A stretch of 5,862 nucleotides of DNA, taken from contig MGXG01000025.1 of the NCBI GenBank assembly GCA_001801285.1, positions 1 through 5,862 on the forward strand. The letters are read 5' to 3'. This document shows, in pieces, positions 1 through 5,489 of the stretch; the stretch's first letter is position 1; every line of letters begins with the position of its first letter. The translations under genes and the position numbers were made by a program. This DNA comes from Gammaproteobacteria bacterium GWE2_37_16. GTDB taxonomy: Bacteria > Pseudomonadota > Gammaproteobacteria > UBA9339. Below the pieces are notes generated by a model that worked only from the letters and a program-made list of their open reading frames with translations, searched no databases and was not told the origin of the DNA.

Positions 1-956
1 ATCCAGCTTCCGTACAACTTGCTGGCTTTAAAAAAGTCAAACCCCAAGTTTATGCCGGACTTTATCCTGTCAGCGCTGAAGATTTTGAAGCTTTTCGTGA
101 AGCTCTTTCAAAATTACGTTTAAACGACGCATCTTTAATCTATGAACCTGAAAGTTCCGAAGCGCTTGGTTTTGGCTTTCGTTGTGGTTTTCTTGGTCTT
201 TTGCACATGGAAATCGTGCAAGAACGTTTGGAACGTGAATATAATTTAAATCTCATTACTTCGGCGCCAACCGTTGTATATGAAATTGTTTTACGCACTG
301 GTGAAACTATCTCCATTTCCAATCCATCTTTATTGCCATCGCCTGGAGAAGTTCTCGAAATGCACGAACCAATCGTGCGCGCCAACATAATTACTCCTAA
401 AGAATATCTTGGCAGTATTATGACTCTTTGCATGGAGCGCCGCGGCATACAAATCAGTATGAATTATGTCGGCAATCAAGTTTCCATCAGTTATCACTTG
501 CCAATGAGTGAAGTGATCTTGGATTTTTTTGATCGCTTAAAATCACTAAGTCGTGGATATGCTTCTTTGGATTATGCTTTTGACCACTTTCAAGTTGCTG
601 ATTTAGTGAAAATCGACATATTAATCAATGGTGAAAAGGTCGATGCTTTAGCCTCAATTGTACATCGCGATAAAGCCATGCAACGTGGGCGTTCTTTAAC
701 CGAAAAAATGAAAGAATTGATACCTCGCCAAATGTTTGAAGTAGCAATTCAGGCGGCGATTGGCGCAAAAATTATTGCTCGCGAAACAGTAAAAGCGCTA
801 CGCAAAAACGTTTTAGCAAAATGTTACGGTGGTGACATAACCCGTAAACGCAAACTGTTGGAAAAACAAAAAGCTGGTAAAAAACGCATGAAACAAATAG
901 GTAAAATTGAATTACCGCAAGAAGCGTTTGTGGCTGTGCTGAAGGTGGATAAATAA
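1..956 (+). CDS. lepA: Elongation factor 4 (LepA), C-terminal part, 5' end outside window
   Basis: LepA/EF4 is a ribosome-associated translational GTPase that binds stalled or pre-translocation ribosomes. The frame is open from base 3 to the TAA at 954-956, giving 317 residues, a little over half of the usual ~600. The GTPase domain and domain II lie upstream of the window. Seen here: GFKKVKPQVYAGLYPV near fragment residues 9-24, LNDASLIYEPESSEALGFGF around 41-60, then RCGFLGLLHMEIVQERLERE, which is hallmark LepA sequence corresponding to EF-G domain III. The EF-G domain V-like part begins near residue 130 (ITPKEYLGSIM). The LepA-specific C-terminal domain ends with GGDITRKRKLLEKQKAGKKR at about 276-295 and LPQEAFVAVLKVD at the terminus. 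No frameshift or missing conserved block is seen. It converges on the minus-strand ATPase gene 165 bp away. Family assignment is essentially certain. Confidence 0.98.
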   Translation, partial: PASVQLAGFKKVKPQVYAGLYPVSAEDFEAFREALSKLRLNDASLIYEPESSEALGFGFRCGFLGLLHMEIVQERLEREYNLNLITSAPTVVYEIVLRTGETISISNPSLLPSPGEVLEMHEPIVRANIITPKEYLGSIMTLCMERRGIQISMNYVGNQVSISYHLPMSEVILDFFDRLKSLSRGYASLDYAFDHFQVADLVKIDILINGEKVDALASIVHRDKAMQRGRSLTEKMKELIPRQMFEVAIQAAIGAKIIARETVKALRKNVLAKCYGGDITRKRKLLEKQKAGKKRMKQIGKIELPQEAFVAVLKVDK

Positions 957-976
957 TTAAGAAAACAATATTACTG

Positions 977-1001
977 AAAATAATACTTGAGATACTATTT
1001 T
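977..1001 (+). terminator. Weak AT-only stem-loop 21 bp past the lepA stop
   Basis: AAAATAATA (977-985) can pair with TACTATTTT (993-1001), 8 of 9 positions, around a 7-base loop. The position just after lepA and the T-rich 3' arm suggest a transcript end, but the stem has no G-C pairs. It is a poor intrinsic terminator, called mainly by position. Confidence 0.2.
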
Positions 1002-1046
1002 ATTCGATGTTATATACCCATAGCCTTTTGAGTTGCCGCCTAGCCG

Positions 1047-1096
1047 CATTCTCAAAATGCTCAGGTCTATTTGTGCCAAATCCAGCGTTTTGAATG
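1047..1096. terminator. Long imperfect hairpin between the convergent lepA and DUF4143 ATPase genes
   Basis: CATTC (1047-1051) pairs with GAATG (1092-1096). After a 2-base bulge, AAAATGCT (1054-1061) pairs with AGCGTTTT (1084-1091) with one G-T wobble. Inside this, ATTTG (1069-1073) pairs with CAAAT (1077-1081) around TGC. The roughly 18 paired positions can form on either strand, so it could act as a bidirectional terminator or RNA end-protecting structure. There is no long T-run immediately after it on either strand. It could equally be a dispersed intergenic repeat or eroded coding sequence. Confidence 0.3.
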
Positions 1097-1116
1097 ACAA
1101 GAAGTATATATAGCTA

Positions 1117-1135
1117 CACAACTATATTAGTTGTG
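1117..1135 (-). terminator. Perfect 8-bp hairpin across the DUF4143 ATPase stop codon
   Basis: CACAACTA (1117-1124) and TAGTTGTG (1128-1135) form a perfect inverted repeat with a 3-base loop; the ATPase TAG stop at 1124-1122 lies inside it. In the gene's direction the hairpin is followed by an alternating TA stretch rather than a T-run, so it is not a classical Rho-independent terminator. It may work together with the larger hairpin further on. The structure is seen; the role is inferred. Confidence 0.3.
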
Positions 1136-2330
1136 CCAATAATGACTGCACAGGTACAATAATTGGTGTGGTGTGTTGGAAACAATCTTCATTTATATCT
1201 GGCATATCAAAAACAACTTGGAAAGCATGCTTTGCTCCAGTTTGTGCTTGAAAGGCAGCTAAAGCTGAATTTAATGACCTGTTTTGTGATGACTTTACTT
1301 CTACCAGAAACCAAGGTTGGCTATTTTGGGTGACTAAAAAATCCACTTCCCGCTTTTCTTTGTCGCGAACAAAATATAAATCATAGTCTCCCAAACCATA
1401 ATCAGTCCAAAAATGTACCGCTTTTAATAAATGTGAAGCAACAAAATTTTCCGCCTTGCTCCCTGGATCTTTGACTATCGACCAATCCCAAAGATAATAT
1501 TTGGGATTTCTTAGTAAGGATCGACTAACATGTTTTGACCAAGGTTTAATTTTAAAACAATAATAAAAAGAATTTAAAATTTCCAACCAACGGCTGATTG
1601 TGCCAACAGAAACCCCAACTTTTTGAGAAAGATTAGAATAGCTCATTAGCTGTCCGCTTTGCTCTTTTATTAATTCGGCAAGTATTTCTATCTGGTTTAT
1701 TTCTTGCACACGACTTAAATCACGAATATCTTCACGTAATAGCTGTTCTTGGCGCAGCTTTTGCCAACGCAAAGTAAATTGTGGACTTTGTTTTAAAAGT
1801 GGTTCGGGAAAACCACCAAAATTCAATAAATTTTGCAGTAAATCCTGGTTTATAGCTTGTGGTTGTTGGATTTCTCTGCTTGGCAACGCTTGAGTTAAAC
1901 ATTCGGCTATTGACAGTGGGTGGATCCGATAAGGGAAATATCTCCCCATTAAACTATCGCCCCCACGCTTGAAAATATTTAAACGAGCACTCCCTGTAAC
2001 AATAATGTGAAATTGCTCTTTATACGTATCGTATAATCCTTTTAATAAAATCTTCCACTTAGGATATTTATGCAATTCATCACAAACAAGAATTGGTAAA
2101 GTATTTTGTATTTTATCTTGTAAAACATATTTGCTAATTGACTCTGGTCCTGCTATTAAAATACGCCGATGATCTTGATTATCCCAATTTAGATAACAAA
2201 AATTATCGGTAAGAACAGCAGAATTTTTGCTAATAGTAGTTTTACCAACTTGACGTGGACCAGCAAGAAAAATCATTTGCTGATCTTCGGATAAATGTTT
2301 AGTGACAATATTATCGTATATTCGTTTCAT
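1122..2330 (-). CDS. AAA ATPase of the AAA_14/DUF4143 family
   Basis: Cytosolic P-loop ATPase of a widespread family (AAA_14 N-terminal, DUF4143 C-terminal); substrate and cellular role are not established for the family. From M1 at 2330 the protein is 402 residues, the normal family size. Walker A is GPRQVGKT (24-31), Walker B ILVCDELHKYPKWK (80-93), and sensor-1-like VTGSAR is at 111-116. A winged-helix-like stretch, MSYSNLSQKVGVSVGTISRW, lies at 229-248. The C-terminal D330...E344-V-K346 pattern (EVDFLV, then FLVEVKSS) matches the PD-(D/E)XK-like motif of this family, so a nuclease-type fold is plausible, activity unproven. The frame also opens further upstream at a TTG (2366), but those 12 codons lie in the palindrome and are not family-like; MKRIYDNIV is the expected N-terminus. 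No Shine-Dalgarno is seen before this ATG, and a promoter candidate suggests a near-leaderless mRNA. rloB lies 132 bp upstream on the same strand. The gene appears intact. Confidence 0.9.
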   Translation of the reverse strand: MKRIYDNIVTKHLSEDQQMIFLAGPRQVGKTTISKNSAVLTDNFCYLNWDNQDHRRILIAGPESISKYVLQDKIQNTLPILVCDELHKYPKWKILLKGLYDTYKEQFHIIVTGSARLNIFKRGGDSLMGRYFPYRIHPLSIAECLTQALPSREIQQPQAINQDLLQNLLNFGGFPEPLLKQSPQFTLRWQKLRQEQLLREDIRDLSRVQEINQIEILAELIKEQSGQLMSYSNLSQKVGVSVGTISRWLEILNSFYYCFKIKPWSKHVSRSLLRNPKYYLWDWSIVKDPGSKAENFVASHLLKAVHFWTDYGLGDYDLYFVRDKEKREVDFLVTQNSQPWFLVEVKSSQNRSLNSALAAFQAQTGAKHAFQVVFDMPDINEDCFQHTTPIIVPVQSLLAQLI

Positions 2331-2338
2331 AACCGACC

Positions 2339-2366
2339 ATATTAACACCAATCTCAAATTAGTCAA
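2339..2366 (-). promoter_or_regulatory. Promoter candidate for the DUF4143 ATPase
   Basis: Read on the minus strand, TTGACT (2366-2361, 5 of 6 to the -35 consensus) and TAATAT (2344-2339, 4 of 6 to the -10 consensus) are 16 bp apart. Transcription would start near 2332, only about two bases ahead of the preferred ATG at 2330, giving a leaderless or nearly leaderless message. That agrees with the absence of a ribosome binding site. The -35 box lies at the centre of a palindrome. Confidence 0.45.
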
Positions 2367-2396
2367 GACTATTTTGAGATGATACTTAAATTGGTC
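2351..2396. promoter_or_regulatory. Operator-like array: 30-bp palindrome plus a third half-site
   Basis: Three copies of a 12-base element (consensus CTYAAAWTRGTC) are present: CTCAAATTAGTC at 2353-2364, its inverted form GACTATTTTGAG at 2367-2378, and CTTAAATTGGTC at 2385-2396 in the first orientation. The first two make a palindrome at 2351-2380 with 14-base arms, one mismatch and a 2-base centre. The two same-orientation copies are 32 bp apart, about three helical turns. The palindrome covers the -35 box of the promoter candidate, as expected for a repressor site. The binding protein is unknown; autoregulation by a neighbouring product is possible but not shown. Confidence 0.5.
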
Positions 2397-2462
2397 AGAA
2401 CTAAAAGATATACGGGTGTACTAAAAATTAATGCGATTTCGAAACTAAAAAAATAACATAAG

Positions 2463-3107
2463 CTATATTTTCAATCCTTGTAAATATTCAATAAGTTCAT
2501 GCACAAAGGTTGACGGATTGCTCAAATGTTTTCTTGCATCATAAGACTCACAGGCTCGAAGCCTCTGCTTAGCATGTTGTATTGCTATTTCTAGCTTATC
2601 TTTTGTTTTTTGAAAAATATTTTTGGCATCCTTGCTGTAGTCATTTATATGTTTTTTGAGTTCTCTTTCTACCATTTCACCGATTGAATGATTTCCTGTT
2701 TTATGAAATGGCGCTTCGTGTAGCACATGATGCAAAAGTAACCAATATTCGAAAGATGGATGAGATGTTATGGGAATAATTTTTTTTGTTTTTCCGATCA
2801 GATTCAAAGCTTTTTTATAGCTTTCATCTTTATCATCATAATCAAACACACAGAATATTTTATCGTATTCTGCTTCATGCTGCTTAGCACACTCTACTAT
2901 TTTACACGGGGCAGTGTCTGGGTGTTTAATTACCACAATCTTTTGTAATTTGTATTCCTTACATATTTCTTCAAAATAATATTTGCTTGATTTTGAATCT
3001 TCACAAAGAATCAAAATTCTTGGCAGTATATTACGGAAACCGCGGCGACGTCCTAGGGATTCTAGCTTACGCTCTTTTGGCTTATGAAATAGATCATCAC
3101 TTCCCAT
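2463..3107 (-). CDS. rloB: RloB family protein, TOPRIM-like putative effector nuclease
   Basis: RloB-family proteins accompany ABC-type ATPases in phage-defence operons (the AbiLii component of AbiL, and the rlo genes at type I restriction loci). They carry TOPRIM-like acidic motifs, suggesting metal-dependent nuclease activity, not demonstrated here. The 214-residue protein starts with the family-typical MGSDDLFHKPKERK. Next come ILILCEDSKSSKYYF (31-45, acidic E36), FCVFDYDDKD (85-94, D89 and D91), SHPSFEYWLLLHH (115-127) and C-terminal NPSTFVHELIEYL (197-209), in the family order. The start at 3107 is chosen over the in-frame ATG at 3143 because GAGGGAGGG (3123-3115) sits 7 bp before it and the first residues match the family. 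It overlaps the upstream ATPase by 11 bp, which implies translational coupling and a joint function. The TOPRIM role is inferred from motifs; family membership is strongly supported. Confidence 0.9.
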   Translation of the reverse strand: MGSDDLFHKPKERKLESLGRRRGFRNILPRILILCEDSKSSKYYFEEICKEYKLQKIVVIKHPDTAPCKIVECAKQHEAEYDKIFCVFDYDDKDESYKKALNLIGKTKKIIPITSHPSFEYWLLLHHVLHEAPFHKTGNHSIGEMVERELKKHINDYSKDAKNIFQKTKDKLEIAIQHAKQRLRACESYDARKHLSNPSTFVHELIEYLQGLKI

Positions 3108-4410
3108 ACACCAACCCTCCCTCAAAATAAGGAATCGCGCCATACCGTCCTTGTAAATAACGTTTTGCTAAAGAATCTTCTTTTGTTACTTTAAAGTCAG
3201 TTAATGGGAAAAGTGCTGTAGCATTGGCTAGATCTTTTTCTGTAAACCAAATTTGATCGCGGCGAAATACTTCCTTAGATAAGATAGATATATCGTGCGT
3301 AGAAAAAATAAGCTGAGCTCTATTTTTATTAACTTTTGGATTATGAAATAAATCAATTATTTTTTTCACCAATAATGGATGCAGGCTATTATTAATTTCA
3401 TCAATGACAAGAATACCACCAAACTCTAATGTTTTTAATACCAGACCAGCAAAAGCAAAAAGATTTTTCGTTCCATCTGACTCTTCTCTGAAATTCAAAT
3501 TTACTGGATTTTGTTTATTATCTAAATGTACACAGGTTATCTCTAAAGTTTTTTTACCCTCCTTCTCATCATTCAAGATTTTCTCTTGTATTGTTTTTGG
3601 AAAATGCTCAAATTCTTTTAGCTTTGATAATTGCGCTTCTTCAACTTCTATAGCGACAATGGACGGATCAGCATATTGGGTTATTTCCAATATGCCTTGT
3701 GTACTATTACCTATTTTATATTGCTCAGCAGTATAGCGCCTTGACAAACCATCAATAGAGCCAATAACAGCTAATTTTTTTTGAAACCAAGTAAAAACTG
3801 GCTTTAATTGCTCATTATTTAGCTGAATTGCTACTGCGAGAAATAATCCATTGTCACGCGTTGCATTTTTCCATTCTTGAATGGTTTTTTCGCTGCCTTT
3901 TAAAGCTGGGTTATTCCATTTATATTTGCATTTTTTTTCTTGAGTATTTTCCTGAATATCATAGGTATCAAATTTTCTCTCAAACCATGTTTGCTTAGCT
4001 CCTCTCGGGTAAGCATAGAGCCATTCATCAAATATATGTTTTTGATCCGCAGAAAAACCGTATTGATAACGAATTCCGTCGTTAATAAAAATCACTTCAA
4101 ATTCGCTTGGTGAGACATTTGTTTCAGTATCAAATCTAAAAGGAACAGTATCGATCGATTCATTAATTTGCATTTTCTGTTGCGAAAATGAGACAAACCA
4201 TTCCATAAAATTTAATGCTCGCAAAAGATTAGTTTTTCCAGAAGCATTTGGACCGTAAATAACCGCCGAAGAGACCAAGTTTGGCAGTTTTTTATTTTCA
4301 TGCGAAATAACCTGCCCAAGAAACTCCTTTTCCCAACCTGAGGAAACCATACTTAAAGTTTGCTTTTGTTTTATAGAACGATAATTAGCAACACTAAATT
4401 CAATAAGCAT
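3097..4410 (-). CDS. ABC-type AAA ATPase, partner of RloB (RloA/AbiLi-like, COG1106 type)
   Basis: Probable ATPase partner of RloB in a two-gene abortive-infection-type system; relatives couple ATP binding and dimerisation to control of an effector. The 437 residues show a full ABC-like core: N-terminal MLIEFSVANYRSIKQKQTLS, Walker A GPNASGKT (53-60), signature-like REESDGTKNLFAF (308-320), Walker B GGILVIDEIN (331-340) with D-loop NSLHPLL (341-347), and switch histidine in FSTHD (369-373). The middle (about 75-300) is the divergent insert usual in this family. The C-terminal YLQGRYGAIPYF (418-429) is typical of RloA/AbiLi-like ATPases. The start at 4410 is supported by GGTGAT (4421-4416), 5 bases ahead of the ATG. 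No motif appears lost, so the gene looks active. It lies 158 bp after murB with its own promoter candidate. Specific naming as AbiLi or RloA needs a profile search; the ATPase class is certain. Confidence 0.9.
   Translation of the reverse strand: MLIEFSVANYRSIKQKQTLSMVSSGWEKEFLGQVISHENKKLPNLVSSAVIYGPNASGKTNLLRALNFMEWFVSFSQQKMQINESIDTVPFRFDTETNVSPSEFEVIFINDGIRYQYGFSADQKHIFDEWLYAYPRGAKQTWFERKFDTYDIQENTQEKKCKYKWNNPALKGSEKTIQEWKNATRDNGLFLAVAIQLNNEQLKPVFTWFQKKLAVIGSIDGLSRRYTAEQYKIGNSTQGILEITQYADPSIVAIEVEEAQLSKLKEFEHFPKTIQEKILNDEKEGKKTLEITCVHLDNKQNPVNLNFREESDGTKNLFAFAGLVLKTLEFGGILVIDEINNSLHPLLVKKIIDLFHNPKVNKNRAQLIFSTHDISILSKEVFRRDQIWFTEKDLANATALFPLTDFKVTKEDSLAKRYLQGRYGAIPYFEGGLVYGK
3115..3123 (-). 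promoter_or_regulatory. Strong Shine-Dalgarno for rloB inside the upstream ATPase gene
   Basis: On the minus strand GAGGGAGGG lies 7 bases before the ATG at 3107 and encodes Glu-Gly-Gly near the ATPase C-terminus (EGGLVYGK). It decides the rloB start in favour of MGSDDLF and indicates coupled translation of the pair. Confidence 0.75.
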
Positions 4411-4449
4411 TTTAAATCACCAAAATTAATAGATTAAACCTTAATTAAA

Positions 4450-4462
4450 ACGGAAAATCCGT
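4450..4462 (-). promoter_or_regulatory. Small leader hairpin before the RloA-like ATPase
   Basis: ACGGA (4450-4454) and TCCGT (4458-4462) form a perfect 5-bp stem around a 3-base loop. In the minus direction the hairpin is followed directly by TTTTAATT. It lies about 40 bases before the ATPase start and downstream of the predicted transcription start, so it could be a weak attenuator. A 5-bp stem is marginal. Confidence 0.25.
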
Positions 4463-4470
4463 ATATTTTT

Positions 4471-4527
4471 AGATTCAAATGGTAATATATGGCAATCTTC
4501 CTGTATTTGCAAGAAAAAATTGAATCT
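4471..4527. repeat. 8-bp inverted repeat enclosing the ATPase-RloB promoter candidate
   Basis: AGATTCAA (4471-4478) and its exact complement TTGAATCT (4520-4527) bracket 41 bp holding the -35 and -10 candidates. The arms lie upstream of the -35 and around the expected transcription start, an arrangement compatible with paired repressor half-sites. No flanking direct duplication was seen, so it does not look like a mobile element end. Confidence 0.35.
4484..4512 (-). promoter_or_regulatory. Promoter candidate for the ATPase-rloB operon
   Basis: On the minus strand TTGCAA (4512-4507, 4 of 6 to consensus) and TATATT (4489-4484, 5 of 6) are separated by 17 bp. The start would be near 4477, giving a leader of about 67 bases before the ATG at 4410. 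This would let the defence operon be transcribed separately from murB. Confidence 0.45.
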
Positions 4528-4568
4528 AACAGAAAAGTAAAAATGAAGAATTAATCAATATCTTAATT

Positions 4569-5489
4569 TCAAGTCTTCCCAAGTATTCTAACTTCAGGCA
4601 CCAAATCTACTCCTTGCAATATAAAAACTCTTTCTTTGATCAAATCGATCAGCGCTTCAACTTCAAATGCTTTGGCGTGTCCTTTATTGACGATAAAGTT
4701 GGCGTGTTTTTCTGATACTTCCGCATCACCGATACGAGCGCCTTTTAAACCACTAACTTCGATCAAACGAGCAGCAAAATCATTTTTTGGATTGCGAAAT
4801 ACTGAACCACAATTTGGTTCATCAAGAGGTTGATTGGCGCGTCTTTTAGCAAGATAAGTTAACATTTTTTCTTTTGCTTCGTTCTTATCAAGAAGAGGAA
4901 ATTTTAAATGCCCAGCCACAAACCACTCATTTTTCTTTAAGCCCATTACCTGTCGATAACCAATTTTATATTCTTCCCGCTTACGAATATGAATTTTCCC
5001 ATGTTTATCAATTGTCTCCACGGCATCAACATATTCCCAAATTGAATCCCCATAAGCACCAGCATTCATAGCCAAAGCCCCTCCCAAAGTCCCAGGAATA
5101 CCAGCTAAAAACATTGCATTTACCATTCCTAAATCTGCACACTTTTGCACTAATTTAGTCAATAAAACCCCAGCCTCAACACGTAAAGCATTTTCCTCGA
5201 CCCGCTCCAAAACATTTAGACGATCACGTAAATGGATAACTACTCCATCAATCCCACCACCCAAAATCAAAACATTTGAACCAGCCCCCAAAAAGGTAAC
5301 TAGTTTACCTTGCCAATTTTGTAAAAAATTCCCCAAATCTTCTAAATCTGCCGGTTGATAAAAATATTGTGCAACTCCACCAATACGCCAAGAAGTGTAG
5401 GAAGCTAAAGGATGATCAAAATGAAAAATGCCGCGCGCATTAGCTGGTGCTATATTATTGGTCATATTTGTTTTGTTAACTTTATTCAC
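4569..5489 (-). CDS. murB: UDP-N-acetylenolpyruvoylglucosamine reductase (MurB)
   Basis: Cytosolic FAD enzyme that reduces UDP-GlcNAc-enolpyruvate to UDP-MurNAc with NADPH, the second committed step of peptidoglycan precursor synthesis. With the GTG start at 5489 it has 306 residues, normal for the shorter type II MurB. Motifs in order: YTSWRIGG (31-38), FAD-binding LGAGSNVL (67-74), AGIPGTLGGALAMNAGAYG (129-147), GYRQ (177-180, catalytic arginine), PLDEPNCGSVFRNP (221-234, catalytic serine 229), SGLKGARIGDAEVSEKHANF (246-265) and VPEVRILG (297-304, catalytic glutamate 299). The GTG overlaps the stop of the upstream gene by 8 bp, pointing to coupled translation. No Shine-Dalgarno precedes it, nor the alternative in-frame ATG at 5465 that would give 298 residues, so the exact start is uncertain. 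Function is certain from the conserved motifs. Confidence 0.96.
   Translation of the reverse strand: MNKVNKTNMTNNIAPANARGIFHFDHPLASYTSWRIGGVAQYFYQPADLEDLGNFLQNWQGKLVTFLGAGSNVLILGGGIDGVVIHLRDRLNVLERVEENALRVEAGVLLTKLVQKCADLGMVNAMFLAGIPGTLGGALAMNAGAYGDSIWEYVDAVETIDKHGKIHIRKREEYKIGYRQVMGLKKNEWFVAGHLKFPLLDKNEAKEKMLTYLAKRRANQPLDEPNCGSVFRNPKNDFAARLIEVSGLKGARIGDAEVSEKHANFIVNKGHAKAFEVEALIDLIKERVFILQGVDLVPEVRILGKT

Noticed and set aside
140..448. Minus-strand open frame of 102 codons inside lepA
   Set aside because: It is antisense to unmistakable LepA coding sequence and its translation is basic and motif-free; a shadow frame.
2331..2366. Upstream TTG start adding 12 residues to the DUF4143 ATPase
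   Set aside because: The extra residues lie over the promoter/palindrome and do not resemble the family N-terminus; the ATG at 2330 gives the expected MKRIYDNIV start.
2400..2450. Three ACTAAAA words at 2400, 2420 and 2444
   Set aside because: Short, unevenly spaced (20 and 24 bp) and likely by chance in AT-rich DNA; not a CRISPR or iteron array.
3108..3143. Upstream ATG at 3143 as the rloB start
   Set aside because: It would overlap the ATPase by 47 bp, whereas the ATG at 3107 has a strong Shine-Dalgarno 7 bases ahead and the family-typical MGSDDLF N-terminus.
2760..3736. Plus-strand open frames at 2760-2948 and 3404-3736
   Set aside because: They are antisense to the rloB and ATPase coding sequences, which carry conserved motifs; translations are Phe/Ser-rich without family features.
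957..4568. Possibility that the three-gene block is a mobile element with target duplications or terminal repeats
   Set aside because: No matching direct or inverted repeats were found at the two ends by eye, and no integrase or transposase gene is present; insertion remains possible but is unsupported here.
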